DNA of 19,672 bases from DASWRT01 sp036403035 (GCA_036403035.1 DASWRT010000152.1:1-19672), one strand, 5' to 3'; positions 1-7,715 are shown, counted from the stretch's first letter. Numbers and translations: made by a program. The notes: generated by a model not told the origin, from the sequence alone.

Positions 1-12
1 GTTAGCGCTAAC
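1..12. promoter_or_regulatory. LacI-family-type operator palindrome at the window edge
   Basis: GTTAGCGCTAAC is a perfect 12-bp palindrome with the central CG of LacI/GntR-R-type operators. The two bases to its right (AT) would extend the classic form if AT precedes the window. It lies about 550 bases from the MFS start, so it more likely serves a gene to the left that is not visible here. The regulator identity is inference from motif shape alone. Confidence 0.45.
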
Positions 13-563
13 ATCGAAGCTGTCGCCGGCTCCCTTGGCGCGTGCCGGAGAGCCGATCCGGTTGCGTCATTATCCGTATCAGACATATGATCGACCCGGC
101 AGCGGCGCCACAGCCTCGTCGTCGCCGCCATGCTCTTTGACACCGTGAATCGGACGTCAAGGTCCCGCCGGGAGGCGGGAAACAGGAGAAAAACAGGTGC
201 GGAACAGGAAAATAACAGGAGCAATCGCCTGTTATTTTTCTGAAGGTCGGGCCGCAAGCCGTTGGAAAACCTTGAGTTGCGAATCGCGGCTTCCTGTTTC
301 TACCTGTATTTAACAGGAGAGCCCTTCCGGCGCCGGGCGAAATCGGCGGAAAGCCGCCGGTTTGCCGGGCGGTTGTCGCCGCCGCCGGGAACGTGGAACA
401 GGCGCATGCCGCTCGTGCCCGGCCGCCTTGCCGGTGCAGCGGAAGCATGGCGGGTTCCCGCTCGCGGGCGGGCGGCGAGTGGGAGTGGCAGGTGGACATG
501 CCGTCCTGCGATGCTCATACTTTGGGCACGGGCGAGGGGCGAAACGGGCGGAGGGACGGTCTG
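13..563. other. gene-free stretch upstream of the MFS gene
   Basis: I find no convincing gene here. Long open frames on both strands are Arg/Pro/Ala-rich shadows typical of GC-rich DNA. The stretch contains the AACAGG hexamer cluster (181-402). It also contains a small GC hairpin TCCCGCC-GGGA-GGCGGGA at 163-180, just before the first hexamer; no T run follows it on either strand, so it is not a clear terminator. Confidence 0.6.
181..402. repeat. AACAGG/CCTGTT hexamer cluster, four copies phased at 11 bp
   Basis: AACAGG occurs at 181, 192, 203 and 214, each exactly 11 bases after the last, then inverted (CCTGTT) at 228 and 293, and again forward at 312 and 397. The copy at 214 and the inverted copy at 228 lie in a 15-bp stem with one G-U pair (205-219 with 228-242) and an 8-base loop. 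The copies at 293 and 312 form a 7-bp inverted repeat (292-298 with 312-318). The local AT content is far above that of the flanks. Function is unknown; it could be an array of protein sites or a dispersed intergenic element. Confidence 0.7.
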
Positions 564-1868
564 ATGGCGGCGGCGGAGGCGGTTGCGGCGAACCCGGTGG
601 CGCGGGACCTCAGGATCGTCGGCCTGATCGGCGCCGGCCACTTCCTCAGCCACTTCTTCCAGCTCGTCGTGCCGCCGCTCTTCCCGCTGCTGAAGGCGGA
701 GTTCGGCGTCTCCTACACCGATCTCGGCCTCGCGATGACGCTGTTCTACGCGTCGTCCGGGCTGATGCAGGCGCCGTCCGGCTTCCTCGTCGACCGGTTC
801 GGGGCGCGGCGGGTGCTGATCGCCGGCATGTCGCTTCTCGCCGGCATGATGCTGCTGATCGGCTTCGCGCCGTCCTACTTGGCGCTGCTGCCGATGCTCG
901 TCCTCGCCGGGATCGGCAACAGCGTCTTCCACCCCGCCGACTTCGCGATCCTCACCGCGGGCGTTACGCCGTCGCGGCTCGGCCGCGCCTACAGCGTCCA
1001 TACGCTCGGCGGCAATCTCGGCTGGGCGGCGGCGCCGCTGGCGATGACCGCGCTGGTGGCGCTGTTCGGCGGCTGGCGGGCGGCGCTGGTCGCGGTCGGC
1101 CTGTTCGGCCTCGGGATGGCGCTCGTGCTTCTCTGGCAGGGGAGGGTGCTCGGCGAGGCGGCGGCGGACGCGGCGCGCGGCGGCGTCGCCCGGCGCGGGA
1201 CGCCCGCCGCAGCGGCGGCCGCACCGAGCGGCAGCGCAGTTGGCGGGCGGCGCTATGTCGACGTCGTGCTGTCGGCGCCGATCCTGCTCAGCTTCTCCTA
1301 CTTCGCGCTGCTCGCGGTGTCGCTGACCGGGTTGCAGACCTTCCTGCCGACCGCGCTCGTCGCGATCGGCGGGTTCTCGCTCGACACCGGCGGCCGGATC
1401 CTCAGCCTCTATCTGTTCGGCAGCTCGGCCGGCGTCCTGGCCGGCGGCTTCCTCGCCGACCGCATGAGCCGGCACGAGCTGGTCGTGGCTGGCGGCCTGC
1501 TCTGCGCGGCGGCGCTGCTCTTCGCCGTCGGCGCCGCGGCGCCCCTCTCGGTCGCGGCGACCGGCGCGATGATCGCGCTCGCCGGCCTCACCTCGGGCAC
1601 GACGACGCCGTCGCGCGATCTCCTGGTGCGCAGCGCGACGCCGAAGGGCGCGGCCGGCCGCGTCTTCGGCTTCGTCTATTCGGGCCTCGACCTCGGCTCG
1701 GCGGTGGCGCCGCCGGTCATCGGCCTGCTGCTCGACCACGGCATGCCGCGCGCGATGTTCGTGATGATCGCGTCGGTCCTGGCGCTGGCGATCCTCAGCG
1801 CCGTCCTGCTCCGCCGCAGCGCGCCGCTGCCGGCGCCGGCGATTGCGGTTACGGCGGCGGCGGAATAG
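564..1868 (+). CDS. MFS transporter
   Basis: This is a 434-residue Major Facilitator Superfamily secondary transporter of the inner membrane, with about 12 hydrophobic segments along its length. The loop after the second segment carries the MFS motif-A-like stretch DRFGARRVLIAG, and a hydrophilic Ala/Gly/Arg-rich linker near residues 195-225 separates the two six-helix halves. I start it at ATG 564 (MAAAEAV) because GGAGGG lies about 7 bases upstream; the frame is open further upstream, but that extension is Arg/Cys-rich and not membrane-like. The gene stands alone: an intrinsic terminator follows at 1923-1950. The substrate cannot be told from the sequence, and drug, organic acid or sugar export or import are all possible. 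Confidence 0.88.
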   Translation: MAAAEAVAANPVARDLRIVGLIGAGHFLSHFFQLVVPPLFPLLKAEFGVSYTDLGLAMTLFYASSGLMQAPSGFLVDRFGARRVLIAGMSLLAGMMLLIGFAPSYLALLPMLVLAGIGNSVFHPADFAILTAGVTPSRLGRAYSVHTLGGNLGWAAAPLAMTALVALFGGWRAALVAVGLFGLGMALVLLWQGRVLGEAAADAARGGVARRGTPAAAAAAPSGSAVGGRRYVDVVLSAPILLSFSYFALLAVSLTGLQTFLPTALVAIGGFSLDTGGRILSLYLFGSSAGVLAGGFLADRMSRHELVVAGGLLCAAALLFAVGAAAPLSVAATGAMIALAGLTSGTTTPSRDLLVRSATPKGAAGRVFGFVYSGLDLGSAVAPPVIGLLLDHGMPRAMFVMIASVLALAILSAVLLRRSAPLPAPAIAVTAAAE

Positions 1869-1922
1869 ACCGCGCCGGCGCGGCGTCGATCCGTGCAGGC
1901 CGCGCCGTGGCGCAGCGGATCG

Positions 1923-1950
1923 GGGTGCGATTCGGTTGTGCGCCCTTTTT
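1923..1950 (+). terminator. intrinsic terminator of the MFS gene
   Basis: The stem GGGTGCG / TGCGCCC (1923-1929 with 1939-1945, two G-U pairs) has a 9-base loop and is followed by TTTTT at 1946-1950. It sits 55 bases after the MFS stop codon, in a region with no other T runs. Confidence 0.65.
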
Positions 1951-2015
1951 GAGTGTGCGTACGATGCGGCATGCTGCCGGGTTGACGGGGACGCCCGCGG
2001 CACCAACATCATCTC

Positions 2016-2053
2016 AACTCCGCCGCGCTTGCGGAGTTCGGGTTGACGTCAAC
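2016..2053. promoter_or_regulatory. hairpin plus 12-bp palindrome upstream of apaG
   Basis: AACTCCGC and GCGGAGTT (2016-2023, 2031-2038) form a perfect 8-bp inverted repeat with a 7-base loop. Three bases later comes the perfect palindrome GTTGACGTCAAC (2042-2053), 47 bases before the apaG start. The palindrome could be an operator for the apaG-folE-argE operon; TTGACG within it, or the earlier TTGACG at 1982, could be a -35 box, but I see no good -10 box. Confidence 0.4.
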
Positions 2054-2100
2054 GTGCGCCCGGTGCGGCGTGTCGGCTGCGATCCGGAGAAACTTGAACC

Positions 2101-2493
2101 ATGTACTCGGAAACCACCCGCTCCATCACCGTCACGGTAAAGCCGTTCTACCTGGAGGATCAGTCCTCGCCCTCCGAAAACCACTATGTCTGGGCCTATC
2201 AGGTGCGGATCGAGAACGGCGGCGGCGAGACGGTGCAATTGAAGCGCCGGCATTGGCGGATCACCGACGGGCTCGGCCGCGTGCAGGAGGTGCGGGGCGC
2301 GGGGGTGGTCGGCGAGCAGCCGGTCCTGGAGCCGGGCGGTTCGTTCGAGTACACGAGCGGCACGCCGCTCCCGACGCCGTCCGGCATCATGGTCGGCAGC
2401 TACGAGATGGAGACCCAGACCGGCGCGACGTTCGAGGTGGCGATCCCCGCCTTCTCGCTCGACAGCCCGCACCAGCCGGTCCGATTGAACTGA
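2101..2493 (+). CDS. apaG: ApaG domain protein
   Basis: This 130-residue protein matches ApaG (DUF525) across its whole length, which is the usual size. It has the beta-rich immunoglobulin-like pattern, with the recognisable blocks YVWAYQVRIEN, LKRRHWRITDG, VVGEQPVLEPG, FEYTSGTPL and MVGSYEM. ApaG proteins have been linked genetically to cobalt/magnesium sensitivity and diadenosine tetraphosphate metabolism, but their biochemical role is unsettled; the domain is also found as the substrate-recruiting part of some F-box proteins. GGAG lies 11 bases before the ATG. It is the first gene of a tight plus-strand run with folE 44 bases downstream. Confidence 0.93.
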   Translation: MYSETTRSITVTVKPFYLEDQSSPSENHYVWAYQVRIENGGGETVQLKRRHWRITDGLGRVQEVRGAGVVGEQPVLEPGGSFEYTSGTPLPTPSGIMVGSYEMETQTGATFEVAIPAFSLDSPHQPVRLN

Positions 2494-2537
2494 GGGGGCC
2501 GCCGCCTCGCGCGGCCGCCGCAAGGAGGAGAAGCTCG

Positions 2538-3206
2538 ATGCTCCGTGATGCCGCCGACCTCGATCGGCACCACCGCGAGGATACCGCCGCCGCGCAGCCC
2601 GTCGCTTCGCCCGGCCGCCCGAGCCGTTCCGAGGCGGAGGAGGCCGTGCGCACGCTGCTGCGCTGGGCCGGCGACGACCCGCGCCGCGAAGGTCTGCTCG
2701 GCACGCCCGGCCGCGTCGCCCGCGCCTTCGAGGAGTACTTCCGCGGCTACGACACCGATCCGGTCGAGCTGCTCCAGCGCACCTTCGAGGAGGTCGAGGG
2801 CTACGACGAGATGGTCGTACTCCGCGACATCCGGTTCGAGAGCCATTGCGAGCACCATCTCGCGCCGATCATCGGCAAGGCGCACATCGCCTACCTGCCG
2901 ACCAACCGCGTCGTCGGCATCTCGAAGCTCGCCCGGCTCGTCGAGGTCTATGCGAAGCGCCTGCAGATCCAGGAGAAGATGACGGCGCAGATCGCCAACA
3001 CCCTGGACGAGGTGCTGCAGCCGAAGGGCGTCGCCGTCGTGATCGAGGCGGCGCACCAGTGCATGACGACGCGGGGCGTGCACAAGCCCGGCGTCACCAT
3101 GGTCACCAGCCGCATGCTCGGCGCCTTCCGCGACGATCCCTCGACCCGGCGCGAGTTCCTGGCGATCATCGGCAATCCCGCCTCCTCGGGAGGCGACCTC
3201 GTCTGA
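2538..3206 (+). CDS. folE: GTP cyclohydrolase I
   Basis: This 222-residue FolE converts GTP to 7,8-dihydroneopterin triphosphate, the first step of folate/tetrahydrobiopterin synthesis, as a cytosolic decamer. Zinc ligands are visible as Cys104 and His107 in ESHCEHHLAP and Cys175 in AAHQCMTTRG; the 71-residue spacing between the two cysteines equals that of the E. coli enzyme. The conserved GISKLARLVEVYAKRLQ helix and the substrate-binding QEKMTAQIA block follow. The first 30 residues are a variable tail. ATG 2538 is chosen because AAGGAGGAG sits 7 bases upstream; the frame is open further left across apaG but that part is an out-of-frame shadow. It is probably co-transcribed with apaG and with argE, 16 bases downstream. 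Confidence 0.97.
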   Translation: MLRDAADLDRHHREDTAAAQPVASPGRPSRSEAEEAVRTLLRWAGDDPRREGLLGTPGRVARAFEEYFRGYDTDPVELLQRTFEEVEGYDEMVVLRDIRFESHCEHHLAPIIGKAHIAYLPTNRVVGISKLARLVEVYAKRLQIQEKMTAQIANTLDEVLQPKGVAVVIEAAHQCMTTRGVHKPGVTMVTSRMLGAFRDDPSTRREFLAIIGNPASSGGDLV

Positions 3207-3222
3207 CGGACGGACCTCAGTC

Positions 3223-4398
3223 GTGAAAGAGACCTTCTCGCCGGCCGAGATGCTCGGCCGGCTCGTGGCGTTCGACACGACCTCGCGCGGATCGAACCTC
3301 GCGCTGATCCATTGGGTGCGCGACTATCTCGCCGCGCACGGCGTCGCCTCGCACCTCACCTACGACGACGACCGCAACAAGGCCAACCTGTTCGCGACGA
3401 TCGGCGGCGAGGCGGCGCGCGGCGGCGGCATCGTGCTGTCCGGCCACACCGACGTCGTGCCGGTCGACGGGCAGGCGTGGGACACCGACCCGTTCGCGAT
3501 GACCGAGCGCGGCGGCAATCTCTACGGCCGCGGCACCGCCGACATGAAGGGCTTCATCGCGATCGCCCTGGCGCTGGTGCCGGAGCTGACGGCGCGCAAG
3601 CTCAGGACGCCGATCCATCTCGCTCTCTCCTACGACGAGGAGGTCGGCTGCTTCGGCGTGCCGCGCCTCGTCGAGGCGATGCCGGCCGGGGCCGGCCGGC
3701 CGCGGCTGGCGATCGTCGGCGAGCCGACCGAACTGCGGATCGTCACCGCCAACAAGGGCGCCGCCGTCTTCGCGACGACGGTGACCGGCCTGGAGGCGCA
3801 TTCGAGCGCCACGCACCGCAGCGTCAACGCGATCTTCGCCGCCGGCGAGATCATCGGCTGCATCGCCCGGCTCGCCGCCGAGCACGCGGCGAACCCGCAG
3901 CCGGACAGCCGCTTCGACCCGCCCTATACCACCTTCAACGTCGGCACGATCGCGGGCGGCACGGCGCAGAACATCATCCCGCGCCACTGCCGCTTCACCT
4001 GGGAGTACCGGCTGCTGCCCGGCGACGACGGCGAGGCGATCGAGCGGCGCGTCCAGGACTTCATCTCCACGGATCTGCTGCCGCGGCTCCGGCGCGTCCA
4101 TCCCGGCTCCGACGTCGTGACCGAGCGGCTGGCCGAAGTTCCGTACTTCCAGGCCGCGCCGGACTCGCCGATCGAGGCGCTGCTGCGGCAGATCACCGGC
4201 AGCAACGCGCCTGCCGCCGCGGTCGCGTTCGTCACCGAGGCCGGCTTCTTCGAGTCCGCGGGCCTGCCCACCGTGGTGTGCGGGCCCGGCTCGATCAACG
4301 TCGCGCACAAGCCGAACGAGTATATCAGCCGCGAGCAGCTCGACGCCGGCACCGACCTGATCCGCCGGATCGGCGCCTGGGCGGCGACAGCCGGCTGA
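3223..4398 (+). CDS. argE: acetylornithine deacetylase
   Basis: This 391-residue M20-family zinc hydrolase is predicted to remove the acetyl group from N-acetylornithine in arginine synthesis. Metal and catalytic residues are visible: His75 and Asp77 (SGHTDVVP), Asp107 (GTADMKG), Glu139/Glu140 (YDEEVGC), Glu167 (GEPTEL) and His362 near the end (NVAHKPNEY). The lid/dimerisation domain lies roughly at 180-295, starting after ANKGAAVF. The start is GTG 3223, 16 bases after the folE stop. Together with argD and argF at the other end of the window it supplies arginine-pathway enzymes. Related M20 enzymes such as succinyl-diaminopimelate desuccinylase are the main alternative; the sequence blocks and length favour ArgE. 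Confidence 0.9.
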   Translation: MKETFSPAEMLGRLVAFDTTSRGSNLALIHWVRDYLAAHGVASHLTYDDDRNKANLFATIGGEAARGGGIVLSGHTDVVPVDGQAWDTDPFAMTERGGNLYGRGTADMKGFIAIALALVPELTARKLRTPIHLALSYDEEVGCFGVPRLVEAMPAGAGRPRLAIVGEPTELRIVTANKGAAVFATTVTGLEAHSSATHRSVNAIFAAGEIIGCIARLAAEHAANPQPDSRFDPPYTTFNVGTIAGGTAQNIIPRHCRFTWEYRLLPGDDGEAIERRVQDFISTDLLPRLRRVHPGSDVVTERLAEVPYFQAAPDSPIEALLRQITGSNAPAAAVAFVTEAGFFESAGLPTVVCGPGSINVAHKPNEYISREQLDAGTDLIRRIGAWAATAG

Positions 4399-4413
4399 GA
4401 CGACGGACGGCCC

Positions 4414-4827
4414 GTGAAGCCGATCGCGCCGGGGACCGCCGGCCGCTACGAAATCACGCCGGACGCGGCGCACACGGCGGCGGCGATCGGCAACCACGGC
4501 GTCGAGGTGGTCGGGACGCCGTTCCTGATCGGCTGGCTGGAGGTGGCGAGCCACAACGCGATCCTCCCGTCCTGCGAGCCGGGCGAGGCGACGGTCGGCA
4601 CGCGCGTCGAGGTCGACCATCTGGGGCCGGCCTTCCCCGGCCGCCCGGTCGTCGCCGAGGCGCGCGTCGTCGCGGTCGACGGCCGCAAGGTGCAGTTCGA
4701 GGTTTCCGCCAGCCAGGACGGCCGCGTCGTGATGAGCGGCCGGCACGGCCGCGCGATCGTCAATCTCGACCGGTTCCTGAAGAAGCTCGCGCCGCCGTCC
4801 TCGCCCTCATCCGCGCCGGGCGTGTGA
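4414..4827 (+). CDS. FlK-like hotdog-fold acyl-CoA thioesterase
   Basis: This 137-residue hotdog protein resembles the fluoroacetyl-CoA thioesterase FlK. Thr35, Glu43 and His69 are spaced exactly as the FlK catalytic residues (Thr42, Glu50, His76), and Gly62 and Arg113 match FlK Gly69 and Arg120. The region before Thr35, which in FlK carries the Phe lid that confers selectivity for fluoroacetyl-CoA, is several residues shorter and lacks those aromatics. I therefore infer a general short-chain acyl-CoA thioesterase rather than a fluoroacetate-resistance enzyme. The start is GTG 4414, 15 bases after argE, as the last gene of the apaG-folE-argE run. The FlK comparison is from memory of the family sequence. 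Confidence 0.8.
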   Translation: MKPIAPGTAGRYEITPDAAHTAAAIGNHGVEVVGTPFLIGWLEVASHNAILPSCEPGEATVGTRVEVDHLGPAFPGRPVVAEARVVAVDGRKVQFEVSASQDGRVVMSGRHGRAIVNLDRFLKKLAPPSSPSSAPGV

Positions 4828-4837
4828 CGCCCATCAC

Positions 4838-4927
4838 TGCGCCGGCTCTGCCGCCGGCGTATGAATGATCCTGTAACGCACGTTCTGCATCCAGCTCCCC
4901 AACTCCGGGCCGCCTCGCGCGGCCCGG
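4838..4927. terminator. two GC-rich hairpins between convergent genes
   Basis: The first hairpin is TGCGCCGGC-TCTGCC-GCCGGCGTA (4838-4861, one G-U pair). The second is a perfect 9-bp stem CCGGGCCGC / GCGGCCCGG with loop CTCGC (4905-4927). They lie between the thioesterase stop and the stop of the convergent small membrane gene. Neither is followed by a T run, so their role as terminators for either strand is an inference from position. Confidence 0.4.
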
Positions 4928-4944
4928 CCTGTCAGTAGGCACTC

Positions 4945-5208
4945 TCAGGGAAATGGCGGGCCGGCGGCGGCGGCCGTCGCCGCGGCTTCCTCGCGGTCGT
5001 GCTGACCGGCGGCGCACGCGCTCCAGGCCGCGCCGACGGCAACTGCCGTGGGGACGGCGGCGCTCCCGACGATGAAGGCGGTGAGTGCGTCGCCGCCGCT
5101 GCACATCCAGACGATCGCCGCAAAGGCGCCCGACACGAGCGATGCCAGGGCGCCGAGCGCGACCGCCGCCATGACCACAACAGGCGTGAACCCGCGGACC
5201 ACAAGCAT
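4945..5208 (-). CDS. small hydrophobic membrane protein, unknown function
   Basis: This 87-residue protein has two predicted membrane segments, about residues 7-35 (FTPVVVMAAVALGALASL onward) and 40-65 (ALTAFIVGSAAVPTAVAVGA), and a short acidic/Ala-rich tail (HDREEAAATAAAAG). I recognise no family. ATG 5208 is preferred over the in-frame GTG directly before it, because AAGGAA lies 5 bases upstream of the ATG. It is divergent from the acyl-CoA synthetase and convergent with the thioesterase. The hydrophobic pattern plus ribosome site argue for a real gene, but frames this short occur by chance in GC-rich DNA. Confidence 0.55.
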   Translation of the reverse strand: MLVVRGFTPVVVMAAVALGALASLVSGAFAAIVWMCSGGDALTAFIVGSAAVPTAVAVGAAWSACAAGQHDREEAAATAAAAGPPFP

Positions 5209-5437
5209 CACGATTCCTTGTTCCGATTGACGGATGAATCACTGTATCAGGGTAAAGTCGCCGGCCACACAGGAATGTGAACGGCCCTCGCCGTGAAACC
5301 CGCTAATCCTGACGCCGCGTACGCCGCCGCGACGCGGTGGAAATACCGCTGGCCGTTCCGTCGCTCTGGCCATCCACCGCCGGTCGATGCCATGCTGAGG
5401 CAAGCCCGCAAAACCGGGCAGGAGCGCAGGGGGAAGC

Positions 5438-7045
5438 ATGGAGGCCGTCGAAAGCGTCGGGGAGGAGGCTGCGCGCGCCGTGGGGCGGGCGCAGCGCAAC
5501 ACGATCGGCGACGCCGTCCGGCGTGCCGCCGCCAAGTACCGTGACGGGGAAGCGCTGCTCTACGGCGAGCGCCGCTGGACGTTTGCCGGCCTCGACCGCG
5601 CCGCCGACCGCGTGGCGCGACTGCTGCTCGGCGCCGGCCTCGGGAAAGGCGACCGCGTCGCGGTCTATGGGCGCAACTCGGACGCGTATCTGCTGGCATG
5701 GCTCGGCTGCGTGCGCGCCGGTCTCGTCCACGTTCCGGCGAACTATGCGCTGACCGCCGCGGAGCTGGGCTACGTCGTCGAGCAGTCGGGGGCGCGGGCG
5801 CTGATCAGCGACGCATCCTTGGCGGCGAACGCCGACGCGGTGCGCGGCAGCAAGCTGGAGATCCGCGGCCGGTTCGAGGGCGGCGGCGGCGCTGCCGGGC
5901 TCGACATCCTCGCCGCCGCCTTGGACGACGGCGCCCCGAGCGATCCGGTCGATGCCGATCTCGACGAGGATGATCTCGCGCAGTTCCTCTACACCTCCGG
6001 GACGACCGCGGCGCCGAAGGGCGCGATGATGACCCACCGGGCGCTGCTTGCCGAGTACGTGAGCTGCATCGTCGACTGCGAGCTTGCGCCGGGCGACCGC
6101 GCGCTAGCGGCGCTACCGCTCTACCACTCCGCGCAGATGCACGTGTTCCTGATGCCGCAGATGCTCGTCGGCGCCCGGTCGGTGCTGATCCAGGCGCCGG
6201 TTCCGGAGGTCTGCCTGCGGCTCATCGAGGAGCATCGCATCACCTCGTTCTTCGCGCCGCCGACGGTGTGGATCTCGCTGCTGCGCCACGCCGATTTCGA
6301 CCGCCGCGACCTCCGCTCGCTGGAGAAGCTCTATTACGGCGCCTCGATCATGCCGGTGCCGGTGGTCCATGAGCTGCGGCAGCGGCTGCCCGGGGCGCGG
6401 CTGTTCAACTGCTACGGCCAGAGCGAGATCGCGCCGCTCGCCACCGTGCTGCGGCCGGAGGAGCACGCGGAGCGGCCGGCTTCGGCGGGGCGGCCGGTGA
6501 TCAACGTCGAGACCCGCGTCGTCGACGCCGAGATGCGCGACATGCCGCCGGGGCAGCCCGGCGAGATCGTCCACCGCTCGCCGCAGCTCCTGACCGGCTA
6601 CTGGGACAAGCCGGCCGAGACCGAGGAGGCGTTCGCGGGCGGCTGGTTCCACTCAGGCGACGTCGGCTATTTCGACGAAGCCGGCTATCTGTTCGTCGTC
6701 GACCGGCTGAAGGACGTGATCAACACCGGCGGCATCGTCGTCGCCAGCCGCGAGGTCGAGGAGGCGCTGTTCTCGCACCCCGACGTCTCGGAGGTCGCGG
6801 TCGTCGCGCTGCCCGACCCGAAATGGATCGAGGCGATCACCGCGGTTGTCGTGCTGCGGCCGGGTCACCCGGCGGACGAGGCGGCGCTGATCGAGCATGC
6901 GAGATCCCGGCTCGCGGCGTACAAGGTGCCGAAGCGGATCATCTTCGCCGACGACCTGCCCCGCAATACCGCAGGCAAGGTGCTGAAACGCGAGCTGCGC
7001 GTCCGCTACGGCACGACAGCGGCGGTCTTCGACGCCGGCCATTGA
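5438..7045 (+). CDS. acyl-CoA synthetase (AMP-forming, long/medium-chain fatty acid-CoA ligase type)
   Basis: This 535-residue ANL-superfamily enzyme activates a carboxylic acid to its acyl-CoA through an acyl-AMP. Visible motifs are the phosphate-binding loop YTSGTTAAPKG (185-195), ALPLYH (225-230), NCYGQSE (324-330), GWFHSGD (402-408), the hinge DRLKDVINTGG (422-432) and the C-terminal catalytic lysine Lys514 in PRNTAGKVLKREL. The loop after the hinge reads GGIVVASREVEEAL, where relatives usually have GGENV/GGENI. ATG 5438 follows AGGGGGAAGC. A short hairpin, GCCCG / CGGGC (5404-5419), stands just before that site. It is followed at 41 bases by the PAS_5 gene. FadD-like and aryl/short-chain CoA ligase roles cannot be separated by eye. 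Confidence 0.9.
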   Translation: MEAVESVGEEAARAVGRAQRNTIGDAVRRAAAKYRDGEALLYGERRWTFAGLDRAADRVARLLLGAGLGKGDRVAVYGRNSDAYLLAWLGCVRAGLVHVPANYALTAAELGYVVEQSGARALISDASLAANADAVRGSKLEIRGRFEGGGGAAGLDILAAALDDGAPSDPVDADLDEDDLAQFLYTSGTTAAPKGAMMTHRALLAEYVSCIVDCELAPGDRALAALPLYHSAQMHVFLMPQMLVGARSVLIQAPVPEVCLRLIEEHRITSFFAPPTVWISLLRHADFDRRDLRSLEKLYYGASIMPVPVVHELRQRLPGARLFNCYGQSEIAPLATVLRPEEHAERPASAGRPVINVETRVVDAEMRDMPPGQPGEIVHRSPQLLTGYWDKPAETEEAFAGGWFHSGDVGYFDEAGYLFVVDRLKDVINTGGIVVASREVEEALFSHPDVSEVAVVALPDPKWIEAITAVVVLRPGHPADEAALIEHARSRLAAYKVPKRIIFADDLPRNTAGKVLKRELRVRYGTTAAVFDAGH

Positions 7046-7085
7046 CGGGGCGGGAAGCATCGGCAGGGAGTGGGGTGGTGCGTCC

Positions 7086-7640
7086 GTGCTGACCATCGAC
7101 GATTTCGGACACGTCCGGGATGAGCGGCTGCGCCGTCTCGTCGCCTACTGGCTCGATCGCCGCCGTGGCCGGACGATGCCGGCCCGGCGGGATATCGACC
7201 CTGTCGACATCCCTTGGGTGCTGCCCTTCATCTGGCTCAACGACGTGGTGCCGCCGGCGACGGCGGCGGCGGATGGGCTTCGCTTCCGCTGCCGGCTCGC
7301 GGGCGAGGCGATCAACGCCGTGCATCGCCGCAGCGTTCGCGGCCTGATGCTCGAAGACTACGTTCCCGCCGACGATCTGCCGGTAGTGACGGAACAGTAC
7401 AGCGCGGTCGCGCAGACGCCGCTCGTGCTCCATTCCACCGGGCGGGTCTATCACCGGACAAGGCAATACCTCGTCGGCGAGCGGATCGTGCTGCCGCTGT
7501 CCGCTGACGGCGGCGGCACGGTGGCGGTGCTGCTCGGCGCGACGATCTACACCACGGCGGAAATCGGCACGGTGCAGCCTGATGCGGAGCCGTCGGACGA
7601 TTTCGTCGAGACGCGGACGCCGATTGAGAACCTGAGATAG
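7086..7640 (+). CDS. PAS_5 domain protein
   Basis: This 184-residue protein looks like the alphaproteobacterial PAS_5 (DUF1491-like in size, PAS fold) family. The order is an N-terminal helix with LVAYWLDRRRGRTMPARRDIDP, then IPWVLPFIWLNDV, the central FRCRLAGEAINAVHRRSVRG, and the C-terminal beta strands around RIVLPLSADGGGTVAVLLGATIY. These blocks are typical of stand-alone PAS_5 proteins, which have no attached output domain and no known partner. The start is GTG 7086, the only reasonable start in the frame, after a G-rich stretch GGGAGTGGGG. It is probably co-transcribed with the acyl-CoA synthetase. A 5-bp hairpin CCAGG-AGTA-CCTGG (7644-7657) lies just after the stop. Confidence 0.75.
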   Translation: MLTIDDFGHVRDERLRRLVAYWLDRRRGRTMPARRDIDPVDIPWVLPFIWLNDVVPPATAAADGLRFRCRLAGEAINAVHRRSVRGLMLEDYVPADDLPVVTEQYSAVAQTPLVLHSTGRVYHRTRQYLVGERIVLPLSADGGGTVAVLLGATIYTTAEIGTVQPDAEPSDDFVETRTPIENLR

Positions 7641-7715
7641 GCTCCAGGAGTACCTGGCAATACCGGTTCCGGCGCTAAGGTCGGCCCGGCAAACCAGCAT
7701 GGAGAGTCAACCAAC

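Noticed and set aside
181..233. CRISPR array formed by the AACAGG repeats
   Set aside because: The units are only 6 bases with 5-base spacers and there are no cas genes, so this is not a CRISPR array.
8..499. Minus-strand frame of 163 codons at the left end
   Set aside because: Its composition is mixed and it runs through the AACAGG cluster; no ribosome site or family pattern was seen.
1900..1950. tRNA-like stretch (GTGGCGCAGCGGATCGGG)
   Set aside because: It lacks a T-loop and acceptor pairing; the following stem and TTTTT are better explained as an intrinsic terminator.
300..2012. Long minus-strand frame of 570 codons opposite the MFS gene
   Set aside because: The product is almost only Arg, Ala, Glu and Gln, the typical antisense shadow of a GC-rich gene, and the plus strand has a clear MFS transporter.
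3217..4746. Long minus-strand frame opposite argE and the thioesterase
   Set aside because: Asp/Arg-rich shadow with no motif; the plus strand carries all ArgE and FlK-type residues.
5227..5258. TTGACG as -35 box of an acyl-CoA synthetase promoter
   Set aside because: No acceptable -10 box stands at 16-18 bases and the site is about 200 bases from the gene.
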